DNA of 64,000 nt, taken from the NCBI RefSeq assembly GCF_900187885.1, contig NZ_FYEK01000003.1, forward strand, positions 124,001 to 188,000. The letters run 5' to 3'. Below the pieces are notes generated by a model that was given only the letters and a program-made list of their open reading frames with translations, was not told the origin of the DNA and did not search any database. The stretch comes from Thermoflexus hugenholtzii JAD2 (GTDB lineage Bacteria > Chloroflexota > Anaerolineae > Thermoflexales > Thermoflexaceae). The translations under genes were made by a program, and so were the position numbers. Below, one piece after another: positions 1 to 7,814 of this stretch; the stretch's first letter is position 1, and each line of letters opens with the position of its first letter.

Positions 1-1035
1 GAAGAGCACGTAGTAAATCACCCCGAAGATCACCCCGACTCCCAGGAGCAACAGAGGTTGCTTGGCGATTCCGAAGTTGATGATGTAGTCGATGATCCCC
101 GACGAGAAGGTGAAGCCATGTCGGATCCCGAGGGAGATGGTGACAAAGGCGGAGATCCCGGTCAGCACGGCGTGCAGCACGTAGAGGACGGGAGCGACGA
201 ACATGAAGGCGAACTCCACCGGCTCGGTGATCCCGGTGACGAAGGAGGTCAGGGCTGCTGAGAAGAGGATGCCGCCCACAATGGGTCGGCGCTTCGGATC
301 TGCGGTCATATACATGGCCAGGGCGGCGCCGGGCAGCCCGAAGAGCATGATGGGGAAGAACCCGGTCATGAACAGCCCGCCCTCCGCGCCCCGGGTCTCA
401 AAGAAGCGGGTAAGATCGCCGAACTGGAACCAGACGATGGAGTTGATGATGTGATGAAGGCCGAAGGGGATCAGCAGACGGTTCAGGAAGGCGTGGACGG
501 CCGCGCCCAGGGGCCCGGCCTGGGTGGCCCAGTTCCCCACAGCGGCCAGCCATTGCTCCGGCCAGTGCCAGATCAGCCCGAACACAATTCCCAGGATCAC
601 CGCCGCGAAGGCGGTGACGATGGGGACGAACCGTTTGCCGCCGAAGAAAGCCAGCCACTCGGGAAGCTGGATGGTGTGGAAGCGCTCGTAGAGATAAGCG
701 GCCAGCAGTCCGCTCAGGATGCCGGCAAGCACCCCCATATCGGAAGGCTTCTCGAGGCGATAAACGCTGGTGCTGATGTCGGCCAGGACCTTCGTCAGCA
801 CCCAGTAACAGACCGCCCCGGCCAGGCCAGCCGTCCCAACGTCGGCGGTGAAGCCAATGGCCACACCGATGGCGAACAGCAGGGGCAGGTTGCCGAAAAT
901 CACCCCACCCGCATCCGCCAGCCATGGGATGTTCAGCAGGTCCGGCTGCCCGAACCGCAACAGGATCCCCGCTGCCGGGAGCACCGCGATCGGCAGCATC
1001 AAAGAACGACCGATCCGCTGCAGGGTGGCAAACAT
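1..1035 (-). CDS. PTS transporter subunit EIIC, glucose/N-acetylglucosamine type (3' end beyond window)
   Basis: The reverse strand reads open for 345 codons from ATG at 1035 to the window edge, so the C-terminus is missing. The start follows an AAGGAGG site seven bases upstream. The product is very hydrophobic, with many membrane segments, and carries the EIIC signature GITEPVEFAFMFVAPVLY near residue 265. That motif, together with the earlier stretches FHTIQLPEWLAFFGGKRFVP and FGLHHIINS, is typical of the glucose/GlcNAc (NagE/PtsG) EIIC family. EIIC forms the sugar channel in the cytoplasmic membrane and passes the sugar to EIIB for phosphorylation. I favour N-acetylglucosamine over glucose, but substrate cannot be fixed without the EIIB and EIIA domains, which may follow to the left. 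It lies 82 bp downstream of the DUF362 gene on the same strand. Confidence 0.9.
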   Translation of the reverse strand, partial: MFATLQRIGRSLMLPIAVLPAAGILLRFGQPDLLNIPWLADAGGVIFGNLPLLFAIGVAIGFTADVGTAGLAGAVCYWVLTKVLADISTSVYRLEKPSDMGVLAGILSGLLAAYLYERFHTIQLPEWLAFFGGKRFVPIVTAFAAVILGIVFGLIWHWPEQWLAAVGNWATQAGPLGAAVHAFLNRLLIPFGLHHIINSIVWFQFGDLTRFFETRGAEGGLFMTGFFPIMLFGLPGAALAMYMTADPKRRPIVGGILFSAALTSFVTGITEPVEFAFMFVAPVLYVLHAVLTGISAFVTISLGIRHGFTFSSGIIDYIINFGIAKQPLLLLGVGVIFGVIYYVLF

Positions 1036-1117
1036 GGCGACCTCCTTGAAGGTGAGATGAAGTGATACGGGAACCACCTCGCTCTCCTCGATTTCACCTC
1101 CTTTCTTAAACATTCAT

Positions 1118-2365
1118 CTACATCCGGGCCTCACGCAGCGTTCGGGGCCGGAGCCGACGCTGCAGGAAGGCCCGGAGGGATGCCCACAGGAACCCCCAGC
1201 CCAGCTCGCTTCGGAGCGAGGCCACCTGCAGGACGTAGGGGAGATCCAGCAGGAGCCGGGCCACGGGGACATGGCGGCCCGGCAGCCGAACGATCCGGCT
1301 GTATCCGCGATAATCCGCCCGTGCCGAGTCTCCCAGGAGGATCGCTGCCGCTGTGTCCGTTCGGGGCCGGTGGAGCTCTCCCACCGATCCGATCACGATC
1401 GCTGCCTCGCGGGCTTTGGCCAGGGAGATCCCCCCGTGCTCCAGCACCCAGAGGGTTTCCATCAACGCCCCGGGGATGTTCCAGAGAGGTTCAGCTTCTG
1501 AGCGATACACCCGCACCTGGGGCGGCCAGGGATAACGCTCCGGGAGCGGATCAGGCCGGATCACCTGCTCCCCCAATCGCCCCAGATCCCTCAGGGACAG
1601 ATCTCCTTGGATGCGGATCTCCGAAAGGTCAGCAGGGCCCAGGCCCTGCCGAACGGCCTCCCGGATCCAGGGGACTTCCAAAGGATCCAGGCCGTAGAGC
1701 CGGGCAGCGATCAGATCCATCGTGAGCAGGTGGGTTCCCATCACCAGGACCGAGAACGTAAGGGGCTCGCCTGCCAGCTCCCCCCCGCGGTGGAGCACCT
1801 GGGTGGCATCCAGGATGATCAGGTGCGGCGGATGTTCTTGCAGGGTCTGGAGGATCACCTCCGGCAACCGGGGGTAGGCGTGAAGATGCTCGGTGGGGTT
1901 CAGCAGGAACATATGATGCCGCGCCGCCCCGGCGAACCCCAGGAACCCGCTCCCGGTCAGGCGAGGCAGGGCGATCCAAAGGTCAATGCCCCGAAGAAGG
2001 TCCGGCCATCGGGAGGCTTGCCCATCGAAAACCTCGTCGAGGGGGATCAGGGGGATGCGATGGCGCCGAGCCCAATCCCCATAACCTGCTTGCTGCATCG
2101 CATAACGGGCCGGGAAGCCCGGGAGACTTCCTGCCCCCACAATGATGGAACAGTCGATGAACAGCGAGCGCAGCGCTTCCAGGAGCGCGACCGGGGTGAA
2201 CGCATGGGGAGCGAAGCGGGGATGAGCCCAGGGGCAAGCCGGCTGGAGGAAGATCCGCCGCCCGGTCGGGAGGGAGATCCCCAGCGCCTCCAGGCCACGC
2301 CGGATCGCGGCCCGAATGGCTTCCAGGGAGGGCTCTGAGGCGAAGGCCACGAAGATCTGTTCCAT
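1118..2365 (-). CDS. DUF362 domain-containing protein
   Basis: A 415-residue soluble protein with the DUF362 layout. It has a central segment (about residues 125-260) in which DLWIALPRLTG and HHMFLLNPTEHLHAY precede a 'lpe.il..l...pP.liilDat' stretch and then a 'vlvmGth.l.mDliaarl.Gldp..v' segment ending in GLGPADLSEIRIQGD. These match the conserved order in DUF362 proteins. No ferredoxin-type CxxC cluster is visible, although many DUF362 proteins have one. The biochemical role of the family is not settled. The ATG lies about 27 bp downstream of the transcription start predicted from a near-perfect promoter, so this gene probably opens a transcript that could continue into the PTS gene. Confidence 0.75.
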   Translation of the reverse strand: MEQIFVAFASEPSLEAIRAAIRRGLEALGISLPTGRRIFLQPACPWAHPRFAPHAFTPVALLEALRSLFIDCSIIVGAGSLPGFPARYAMQQAGYGDWARRHRIPLIPLDEVFDGQASRWPDLLRGIDLWIALPRLTGSGFLGFAGAARHHMFLLNPTEHLHAYPRLPEVILQTLQEHPPHLIILDATQVLHRGGELAGEPLTFSVLVMGTHLLTMDLIAARLYGLDPLEVPWIREAVRQGLGPADLSEIRIQGDLSLRDLGRLGEQVIRPDPLPERYPWPPQVRVYRSEAEPLWNIPGALMETLWVLEHGGISLAKAREAAIVIGSVGELHRPRTDTAAAILLGDSARADYRGYSRIVRLPGRHVPVARLLLDLPYVLQVASLRSELGWGFLWASLRAFLQRRLRPRTLREARM

Positions 2366-2398
2366 CCCCCACCCCCGGAGAGGAGGGGTTCTTTTTGG

Positions 2399-2426
2399 AT
2401 TATACCAGATTAACCCATTATGTCAA
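2399..2426 (-). promoter_or_regulatory. Near-perfect sigma-70 promoter for the DUF362 gene
   Basis: On the minus strand there is a TTGACA at 2426-2421, a 16-base spacer and TATAAT at 2404-2399. A TG dinucleotide one base before the -10 makes it an extended -10. Transcription should start near 2392, leaving a leader of about 27 bases before the ATG at 2365. Confidence 0.85.
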
Positions 2427-2525
2427 TTCGCATCGCCTCCCTGACTGTTCCAGGGTTAGCGGGTGGAGTTGGAAAGGAATGGACCTCCCGCTGAAGTCCG
2501 AGGAGACCCCTACCCGTCTGAGCCT

Positions 2526-3212
2526 TTACCTCCTGCCTGAACCGATATGCCGGCGGAGGATGGGAAGAAGGATCTGGATCAGAGAGACCATGTGCCGGCT
2601 TTGGATCAGGAGGCGAGCAGGCCCTTCTACCTCCACCACCAGGCCTTCGCCGCCGAAGAGGATGGTCTTCAGACCCCCAACCGCGCGGATCCGATGTCGA
2701 GCTCCCTCCGCCATCCCCACGAAGTGGAAATTGTCCACCGTGACGGTCTCCCCGGCCGGCACTTCGATCTCCTCGATGGCCCCGAACGCGCTGACCCACA
2801 CGCCTCCGGTGCCACGGACTTTCAGCCACACCAGCTCCCCCTCGGTCAGGAAGCCCCGGAAACCTCGCCAGGCCACCGAAACTTCCACCGAACCATGGTG
2901 CGCCAGGTAAGCGAAATCCTGCAGAACAAAGGATTCCCCGTTCAAAGGGACGTAGTGAATGTCGCCGATGCCTGCCGGCGCGAGCCATACCTGGGCCGGG
3001 CCTTCTGCTCGGAAAGTGTTGAGGAAGACAGATTCTCCTCCCACCAGGGAGCGCATGAGCCCCTGAAGGACCCCACCTCGGATGCCTGTGTTCACTCGAA
3101 TGGGTCCCTGCATGAGGAGAAGGGCGCCCGGCTCTGCCACCACTTCTTCCCCCCGCTCCAGTGAGACGCGCAACACCGGATAAGTCCGCTCCGGGGCAAT
3201 TTCCCAGTGCAT
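2526..3212 (-). CDS. AIM24 / TIGR00266 family protein
   Basis: A 228-residue protein of the AIM24 (TIGR00266) family. It opens with 'MHWEIAPERTYPVLRVSLERGEEV' style sequence, followed by EPGALLLMQGPIRV, then GGVLQGLMRSLVGGESVFLNTF. This matches the family's conserved 'aeaGamv.m.g.v...t...GG...gl.r.l.gGEsff.n.f'. AIM24-like proteins fold as a beta-prism; in mitochondria the eukaryotic member affects inner-membrane structure, but the bacterial role is unknown. The start ATG at 3212 has a GGAGG site. It follows the enoyl-CoA hydratase gene on the same strand, with a palindromic repeat in the 64 bp gap. Confidence 0.85.
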   Translation of the reverse strand: MHWEIAPERTYPVLRVSLERGEEVVAEPGALLLMQGPIRVNTGIRGGVLQGLMRSLVGGESVFLNTFRAEGPAQVWLAPAGIGDIHYVPLNGESFVLQDFAYLAHHGSVEVSVAWRGFRGFLTEGELVWLKVRGTGGVWVSAFGAIEEIEVPAGETVTVDNFHFVGMAEGARHRIRAVGGLKTILFGGEGLVVEVEGPARLLIQSRHMVSLIQILLPILRRHIGSGRR

Positions 3213-3247
3213 GGGCCACCTCCTGAATAAGGATTTGCAATGTGGAT

Positions 3248-3273
3248 GTAAGCCGAAACGGATTTCGGCCTAC
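3248..3273 (-). repeat. Imperfect palindrome (hairpin) between the ech-like and AIM24 genes
   Basis: An 11-base arm at 3248-3258 and its near complement at 3263-3273 enclose a 4-base loop. Read as minus-strand RNA the only imperfect pair is G-U; on the plus strand it would be an A-C mismatch, so it is better suited to minus-strand RNA. It could act as a terminator, attenuator or 3' stabilising element, or be a dispersed palindromic repeat. Confidence 0.5.
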
Positions 3274-3276
3274 CGC

Positions 3277-4095
3277 TCACTCTGGGGAGAGATCCTCCAG
3301 CGGCCAGCGGGGTGGTCGTTTCTCCCGGAGGGCTTGAAGGCCCTCCCGGGCATCGGGGAGGCGGAAGCCCAGGAACTCCAGGGCGGTGGAGACGTCGAAG
3401 AGGGGTCCTGCCAGCCGGAACCAGTTGTTGAGGGCGTATTTGGTCCAGCGGATGGCAGAGGCGCTCCCCCGGGCCAGGCGCCGCGCGATCTCCAGGGCCA
3501 CCTCGTAAGCCTTCCCATCTTCCACGCACAACGAAACCAGCCCCAGCCGCTCGGCTTCCTCTCCGGTGAGAGGCTCGTTGAGGAGCAGGTAATATTTCGC
3601 CTTGGCCATGCCGATCAGCAACGGCCAGACCAGCACGGCGTGATCCCCCGCCGCCACCCCCAGGCGCACATGGCCGTCCAGAAGGCGCGCCCCGCGGGCC
3701 GCCACCGAGATGTCCGCCAGCAGGGCCACCGCCAGGCCTGCCCCCACCGCCGGGCCTTCGATGGCGGAGACGATGGGCTTCTCACAGTTGATCACGTTGT
3801 AAACCAGATCCCGCGCCTCCTTCCAGACCCGAAGGCACGCCCGGGGATCCGTCATGATCTCCTCGATGAGGGAGAAATCGCCCCCGGCGGAGAACGCCTG
3901 CCCCGCCCCTCGCACCAGCACCACCCGCACGGAGGGATCCGCGTCGATCTCCCGCCAGACATACGTCAGCTCCCGATGGGCCACCGCGTCCAGGGCGTTG
4001 AGGGTCTCCGGTTGATGCAGGATGACCTCCAAAATGCCCGGCTCGGTCTCCTGTAGGATCAGACGCCGATAGGCGGAGGTCCAGGATCCCACCAT
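3277..4095 (-). CDS. Enoyl-CoA hydratase/isomerase (crotonase) family protein
   Basis: A 272-residue crotonase-fold protein. The typical crotonase stretches appear in order: [12 protein letters not shown], then [19 protein letters not shown] (the oxyanion-hole segment), then [29 protein letters not shown] (second oxyanion loop and helix). Members hydrate or isomerise acyl-CoA thioesters in the cytoplasm. The exact acyl-CoA cannot be read; a glutamate typical of true hydratases is not clearly placed in the second loop, so another crotonase reaction is possible. I place the start at ATG 4095, after GGAGGG five bases upstream. A longer frame begins at 4233, but its first 46 codons run through repeat DNA and show no family similarity. 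Confidence 0.85.
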   Translation of the reverse strand: MVGSWTSAYRRLILQETEPGILEVILHQPETLNALDAVAHRELTYVWREIDADPSVRVVLVRGAGQAFSAGGDFSLIEEIMTDPRACLRVWKEARDLVYNVINCEKPIVSAIEGPAVGAGLAVALLADISVAARGARLLDGHVRLGVAAGDHAVLVWPLLIGMAKAKYYLLLNEPLTGEEAERLGLVSLCVEDGKAYEVALEIARRLARGSASAIRWTKYALNNWFRLAGPLFDVSTALEFLGFRLPDAREGLQALREKRPPRWPLEDLSPE

Positions 4096-4439
4096 GGGTT
4101 CCCTCCAGGTGTTCGGCGGATCGGTCGCGTTGAAGCCACCTCTACAGGATTGATTTTTGCAGGAGGGTCTTTCGCCCCGAACTTCCCATCTTCGATAGCG
4201 CGGGGTCGCGGCTGAAGCCGCTCCTACGAACACATCGATCTTTTTGTAGGAGGGGCTTTTAGCCCCGAACCCGCCTTCAAGATCTCAGAGGGTCGCGGAT
4301 GAAGCCGCTTCCCACAATCCCGAGTCTTCCGTCTTCGGTGGCGCAAGGGTCGCGGCTGAAGCCGCTCCTACCGCATGGATTTTCCTGTCGAAATGAATTT
4401 CGACCGCCTCGGACGGAGGGAGCGCCCCGAGCTCGGGTT
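4096..4439. other. Intergenic region with dispersed palindromic repeats
   Basis: No supportable gene. The 344 bp between the cupin and crotonase genes hold several copies of REP-like elements (listed separately). Their spacing and mixed orientation suggest an insertion hot-spot for small palindromic elements. I see no clear promoter for the crotonase gene here. Confidence 0.7.
4157..4371. repeat. Cluster of REP-like short palindromic elements
   Basis: Two identical 23-base copies of an element with the core GCGGCTGAAGCCGC lie at 4205-4227 and 4349-4371; a variant lies at 4292-4315. Each core can fold as a 6-bp stem with a 2-base loop. A second, inverted-type element containing 'AGGAGGG.CTTT..GCCCCGAAC' appears at about 4160-4181 and 4248-4270. 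Their arrangement resembles REP/BIME clusters. No RAYT (REP-associated transposase) gene is in the window. Confidence 0.7.
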
Positions 4440-4787
4440 CTATTCGCTTAGCGCCGTCATCTGCAGGCGCTCGAGGAAATCTTCCCGAGGGGGCTGGAAC
4501 ACATCGAAGACCAGAGCGTCCTCCAGGAACGTGACCTCGTGCTCCACCCCTGAGGGGATGTGCACGATCTCCCCTGGCCCGAGCTCCGTCTCCTCCCCCG
4601 CCATCCGCAGCCGCAGACGCCCCTGGATGACGAGAGTGATCTGTTCGTGGGGATGGGCATGGGGCGGGACCACCGCGCCAGCCGGCGCCTCCACGCGCAC
4701 CACCATGGCTCGCTCTCCTGTGAACGGCCGCAGGATCAGATCCCCGGCGCGAAAACCGGGCAGCGCGTCGGTGCGGGCGCGATGCAT
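4440..4787 (-). CDS. Cupin domain protein
   Basis: A 115-residue single-domain cupin. Cupin motif 1 is seen as PPHAHPHEQITLVIQGRLRL (two His, one Glu-type position and the conserved Gly) at about residues 41-60. Motif 2 is GEIVHIPSGVEHEV at about 72-85, with a further metal-binding His. Such small cupins bind a metal and act as isomerases, dioxygenases or ligand sensors; function cannot be narrowed. Start ATG 4787 is preceded by TAGGAGGC, and that same TAG is the stop of the transaldolase gene upstream, so the two are almost certainly cotranscribed and translationally coupled. Confidence 0.85.
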   Translation of the reverse strand: MHRARTDALPGFRAGDLILRPFTGERAMVVRVEAPAGAVVPPHAHPHEQITLVIQGRLRLRMAGEETELGPGEIVHIPSGVEHEVTFLEDALVFDVFQPPREDFLERLQMTALSE

Positions 4788-4797
4788 GGCTTGCCTC

Positions 4798-5919
4798 CTA
4801 TTTTAGGATGGAGAGCAACTGCGCACGCTTCTCCTCCAAGGCAGCGAGGAGGGCGTCGTAGGAGCGGGCGAAGGCCGCCACTCCCTCGACCTGGAGTTGC
4901 TCCAGGATCACCTCCAGGTCGATCCCCAGCCGGGCGAGGGTTGCCAGATCCGCCTTCGCCGCCTCCCAGCCCTCCAGGGCCGTGTCCCCGCTCACCCGGC
5001 CGTGATCCTCAAAGGCCTGAAGCGTGGCCATAGGCATCGTGTTGACCGTATCCGGTCCGATCAGCTCCTCCACGTATTTCACGTCGGAATAAGCCGGGTT
5101 CTTGGTGCTGGTGCTGGCCCACAGGACCCGCTGCGCCCGCGCCCCCCGCCCGGCAAGCTCTGGAAAGGCCTCCGGAAGGAAACGCTCCCGAAAGCGCCGG
5201 TAGACTTGCTTCGCCACCGCCACGGCGATCCGTCCCCGCAGTGCAAGGGCCTCCGGCGTCCCCAGGGCCTCCAGGGCGCGGTCGACCGCGGTGTCGATGC
5301 GACTGACGAAGAACGAGGCCACGGAGGCCACGGATCGGGGATCCCCGCCCCTCTCCGCTCGCCGCCGCAGGCCTCGCCAGTAGGCTTCCGCTGCAGCCTC
5401 GTAGTGGGTGGGAGAGAAGATGAGCGTGACGTTGACGTTCACCCCCTCGGCGATCAGGGCCTCGATGGCCGGGATCCCCGCCGGGGTGGCGGGGACCTTG
5501 ATCATCAGGTTGGGCCGATTGACCGCCCGCCACAGCCGCCGGGCCTCGGCGATGGTCCCCTCCGTGTCGTGGGCCAGGTGGGGCGAGACCTCCAGGCTCA
5601 CATAGCCGTCACCGCCCTCCGTTGCCTCATAGACCGGCCGCAGCAGATCCGCCGCCATGCGGATGTCCTCGACCGCCAGAGCCTCGTAGAGAGCAGTGGT
5701 CTCCATCTCGGGGTCCTGGGTCAGATGGGAGCGGATGGCGGCATCATATGCCATGCTGGTCGTGATGGCCCGCTCGAAGATCGTGGGGTTGCTGGTGAGG
5801 CCGGTCACCCCTCGTCGGATCAGCTCCTTCAGGGTTCCATCCTCCAGCCACTCCCGGCGGATCTCATCCAGCCAGACCGACTGACCACGAGCGCGCAGCT
5901 CCGTCAAAGGCGCCATCAT
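4798..5919 (-). CDS. tal: Transaldolase
   Basis: A 373-residue transaldolase of the longer cyanobacterial/actinobacterial-like type. It transfers a dihydroxyacetone unit between sedoheptulose-7-phosphate and glyceraldehyde-3-phosphate in the non-oxidative pentose phosphate pathway. Visible landmarks are GVTGLTSNPTIFERAI (residues 38-52), the Schiff-base segment LMIKVPATPAGIPAIEAL with the catalytic Lys at 141, the NVNVTLIFS strand, and the C-terminal VLWASTSTKNP. Two ATG codons are adjacent (5919, 5916) after GGAGGG. It sits between a small unknown gene (16 bp upstream) and the cupin gene (10 bp downstream), which looks like one operon. Confidence 0.95.
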   Translation of the reverse strand: MMAPLTELRARGQSVWLDEIRREWLEDGTLKELIRRGVTGLTSNPTIFERAITTSMAYDAAIRSHLTQDPEMETTALYEALAVEDIRMAADLLRPVYEATEGGDGYVSLEVSPHLAHDTEGTIAEARRLWRAVNRPNLMIKVPATPAGIPAIEALIAEGVNVNVTLIFSPTHYEAAAEAYWRGLRRRAERGGDPRSVASVASFFVSRIDTAVDRALEALGTPEALALRGRIAVAVAKQVYRRFRERFLPEAFPELAGRGARAQRVLWASTSTKNPAYSDVKYVEELIGPDTVNTMPMATLQAFEDHGRVSGDTALEGWEAAKADLATLARLGIDLEVILEQLQVEGVAAFARSYDALLAALEEKRAQLLSILK

Positions 5920-5935
5920 GCTTCCCTCCGTCTCC

Positions 5936-6337
5936 TTAACACCGTTCCAGTTCCGTATGATCCACGAAGATCCCGCGCCGCCGGAAGGCCGCGGGGCTCT
6001 CCACCAGGGCCATGGCGTGCAGGCTGCGGAAACGGGTGGGAAACCACCAGCGGTCCAGGAAGCGCCCGGGCTCCTCCACCCACCGGGGGACCCTCAGGCC
6101 GTGATGAACGGCCAGGTGTTCGGCCAGGGCGGCCAGGTAGGCCTCGAAGCGGGGGTCCCCGGTGGGCTCCGGGCGGGCCTCGATCATGGCCTGTCGGACC
6201 TCCGGGGCGGCGGCGCGGAAATCGTCCAGGAACTCCCGGATCGGCCGCCAGGCGTCCGCTTCTCCCCCTTCCGGATCCGTCAGGGCCTCCCGGATCCGCC
6301 GTGCGACCTCCTGGAGGGTCAGCGGCGCGTAGCCCAT
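5936..6337 (-). CDS. Hypothetical protein, conserved C-terminal 'SPAAFRRRGIFV' motif
   Basis: A 133-residue protein I cannot assign to a named family. It is soluble, rich in Arg, Glu and Trp, and begins MGYAPLTLQEVARRI. The C-terminus has WWFPTRFRSLHAMALVESP followed by AAFRRRGIFVDHTEL; similar endings occur in small bacterial proteins that I recall but cannot name. The start at ATG 6337 follows AGAGGG. A longer frame to 6565 would overlap the superoxide dismutase gene and its terminator and is unlikely. It is probably the first gene of a hyp-tal-cupin transcript. Confidence 0.55.
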   Translation of the reverse strand: MGYAPLTLQEVARRIREALTDPEGGEADAWRPIREFLDDFRAAAPEVRQAMIEARPEPTGDPRFEAYLAALAEHLAVHHGLRVPRWVEEPGRFLDRWWFPTRFRSLHAMALVESPAAFRRRGIFVDHTELERC

Positions 6338-6417
6338 CGGAAATCCCTCTCGAACGTCCTGGCGTTCATCCTGACATGCCTTCGGCCTTCTGGCAACCGA
6401 GTACCCGAGGAAACCAG

Positions 6418-6449
6418 CGCGAGCCCGGCCTTCCCGGACCGGGCTCGCG
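6418..6449 (-). terminator. Hairpin terminator after superoxide dismutase
   Basis: A perfect 11-bp inverted repeat (6418-6428 with 6439-6449) with a 10-base loop lies 35 bp past the sod stop codon. There is only a short T stretch beyond it, so rho-independent termination is likely but not textbook. Confidence 0.7.
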
Positions 6450-6483
6450 GATCTTCGGACGGCGTCTCTTCCTCGCCGGGGGT

Positions 6484-7122
6484 TCAGGCGCGGACGCCGG
6501 TGCGGATGGCCTCGAGGGCCTTCGCGTAGTTGGCGGCCACCTGATCCCAGTTCACCACGTTCCACCAGGCCTGGACGTAATCCGCCCGCCGGTTCTGGTA
6601 TTTCAGGTAGTAGGCGTGCTCCCAGACGTCCAGGCCCAGCAGGGGGAACAGGCCTTCCATCACCGGGTTGTCCTGGTTCGGGGTGGAGTGCACCACCAGC
6701 TTCCCGAAGGCGGTCATGCTGAGCCAGGCCCAGCCGCTGCCGAAGCGGCCCATGGCCGCCTTGGTGAAGAGCTCCTTGAAGTTGGCGAAGCTCCCGAAGG
6801 CCTTGGCGATGGCCTCGGCCAGGGCGCCGCTTGGCTCCCCGCCCCCGCCCGGCTTCATCAAGGTCCAGAACAGGCTGTGGTTCAGATGGCCGCCGCCGTT
6901 GTTGCGCACCGCCTCCCGGATGTCCTCGGGGACGCTGGGGAGGTGGCGCAGGAGGGTCTCCACCGGCACGTCCTGGAGCTCCGGGTATTTCTCCAGGGCG
7001 GCGTTCAGGTTATTGACGTACGCCTGGTGGTGCCGGGTGTGGTGGATCTCCATGGTCTGTGCGTCGATGTAAGGCTCGAGGGCGTCATACGGGTAAGGCA
7101 ACGGGGGAAGGGTATGCGCCAT
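6484..7122 (-). CDS. sodA: Superoxide dismutase, Fe/Mn family (probably Mn)
   Basis: A 212-residue Fe/Mn superoxide dismutase that converts superoxide to oxygen and peroxide. Metal ligands are seen in order: His in [12 protein letters not shown] (about residue 27), His in [11 protein letters not shown] (about 82), then Asp and His in [16 protein letters not shown] (about 169 and 173). GGGH plus the later Gln in STPNQDNP follow the manganese-type pattern rather than the iron-type one; a cambialistic enzyme remains possible. I chose ATG 7122 because it has a GGAGG site and the family's normal N-terminus; a longer frame from 7287 overlaps the MoaD gene. It has its own promoter inside the end of the upstream gene. 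Confidence 0.95.
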   Translation of the reverse strand: MAHTLPPLPYPYDALEPYIDAQTMEIHHTRHHQAYVNNLNAALEKYPELQDVPVETLLRHLPSVPEDIREAVRNNGGGHLNHSLFWTLMKPGGGGEPSGALAEAIAKAFGSFANFKELFTKAAMGRFGSGWAWLSMTAFGKLVVHSTPNQDNPVMEGLFPLLGLDVWEHAYYLKYQNRRADYVQAWWNVVNWDQVAANYAKALEAIRTGVRA

Positions 7123-7154
7123 GGTGCACCTCCACGAGTTTTGGATCATCGCCC

Positions 7155-7466
7155 TTATTCTAAAACAAGACCCTTCGCCCTGTCGAGGATTGGGGTGGGA
7201 GCCGCGGCATCCTTCACGCCGGGTTCGGGTGCCCCCCCCGCGATCGGCGGGAAGATCCCCACCTCGTCTCCCTCCCGGAGCACCCAATCCGGCTCCTGGC
7301 GGATCCCGTTGACGAAGACCACCCGGGCCAGCTCCCGGGGGATAGGCAAGCGCTCGATCAGCTGCCCGACCGTCGTCCCCTCCGGGACTTCCAGGATCAG
7401 CGGCCCTTGGTAAGCGCCCGGGATATATTGGCGGAGGATCGCATAGACCTGAACCTTAACTTGCAT
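7155..7466 (-). CDS. MoaD/ThiS family protein with C-terminal extension
   Basis: A 103-residue beta-grasp protein of the MoaD/ThiS type, the small sulfur carriers used in pterin-cofactor and thiamine synthesis. [13 protein letters not shown], then [29 protein letters not shown] and [16 protein letters not shown] follow the fold's usual order. The paired glycine of active carriers is at about residues 76-77, but here roughly 25 more residues follow, so the thiocarboxylate-forming GG is not terminal unless the tail is removed. ATG 7466 has AGGAAGG almost touching it, an unusually short spacing. It is the last of three MoaD-like genes behind the AOR gene. Confidence 0.75.
   Translation of the reverse strand: MQVKVQVYAILRQYIPGAYQGPLILEVPEGTTVGQLIERLPIPRELARVVFVNGIRQEPDWVLREGDEVGIFPPIAGGAPEPGVKDAAAPTPILDRAKGLVLE
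7157..7186 (-). promoter_or_regulatory. Promoter for superoxide dismutase inside the end of the MoaD-like gene
   Basis: On the minus strand TCGACA (7186-7181), an 18-base spacer and TAGAAT (7162-7157) each match the sigma-70 boxes at five of six positions. The -10 overlaps the stop codon of the upstream MoaD-like gene. Start of transcription would be near 7150, with a leader of about 28 bases. Confidence 0.6.
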
Positions 7467-7505
7467 CCTTCCTCACGCCTCCGGCGCGATGGGTCTTGCA
7501 TCCGC

Positions 7506-7766
7506 CTAACAATACAACATCCCCATATTACGAGGGAAGACTCCCAGGCGGTCGCCGTCTCGAAGCAGGCGGGAACGGGCATGGTAATCGTAGCGCCCGT
7601 TGATGAAGATGTTGCTTACCTCGCGCTCGGGATCGATGCCGATCTCCCGTAGGAGATCCGCCACCGTCAGCCCCTCCCGATAGGGGATGCGGAGCACTGC
7701 CTCCTCCCGTGGATCCGTCTTTCCGGCGTAACGTCGCAGCTCCCCGTAGAGATGCACCTCGATCAT
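7506..7766 (-). CDS. MoaD/ThiS-like protein without terminal diglycine
   Basis: An 86-residue beta-grasp protein: MIEVHLYGELRRYAG, then REGLTVADLLREIGI, NIFINGRYDYH and RDGDRLGVFPRNM. It ends in NMGMLYC instead of the Gly-Gly needed for adenylation by MoeB/MoaE-type systems. Similar 'GVFP.NM..LY' endings are known to me from proteins encoded next to aldehyde ferredoxin oxidoreductases. It may chaperone the tungstopterin or be a subunit rather than a sulfur donor. The start is preceded by AGGAGGG and CCAGGAG. It is 48 bp from the third MoaD-like gene. Confidence 0.75.
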   Translation of the reverse strand: MIEVHLYGELRRYAGKTDPREEAVLRIPYREGLTVADLLREIGIDPEREVSNIFINGRYDYHARSRLLRDGDRLGVFPRNMGMLYC

Positions 7767-7814
7767 CTCCTGGCCCTCCTGTTCCGGACGATGGGACGGC
7801 CCCGGCGCGAACGT

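Noticed and set aside
58-454. Plus-strand frames at the left edge
   Set aside because: They are antisense to the PTS EIIC gene, whose protein is clearly recognisable.
1036-1117. A second AAAGGAGGTGA-like ribosome-binding site upstream of the PTS gene
   Set aside because: No start codon sits at a usable distance, so there is no small gene to support.
4096-4233. An N-terminal extension of the crotonase-like protein
   Set aside because: The added residues are encoded by the palindromic repeat region and match nothing in the family; ATG 4095 has a good ribosome-binding site.
4897-7413. An 838-codon plus-strand frame across transaldolase and sod
   Set aside because: It runs antisense through several genes with clear families and through a terminator.
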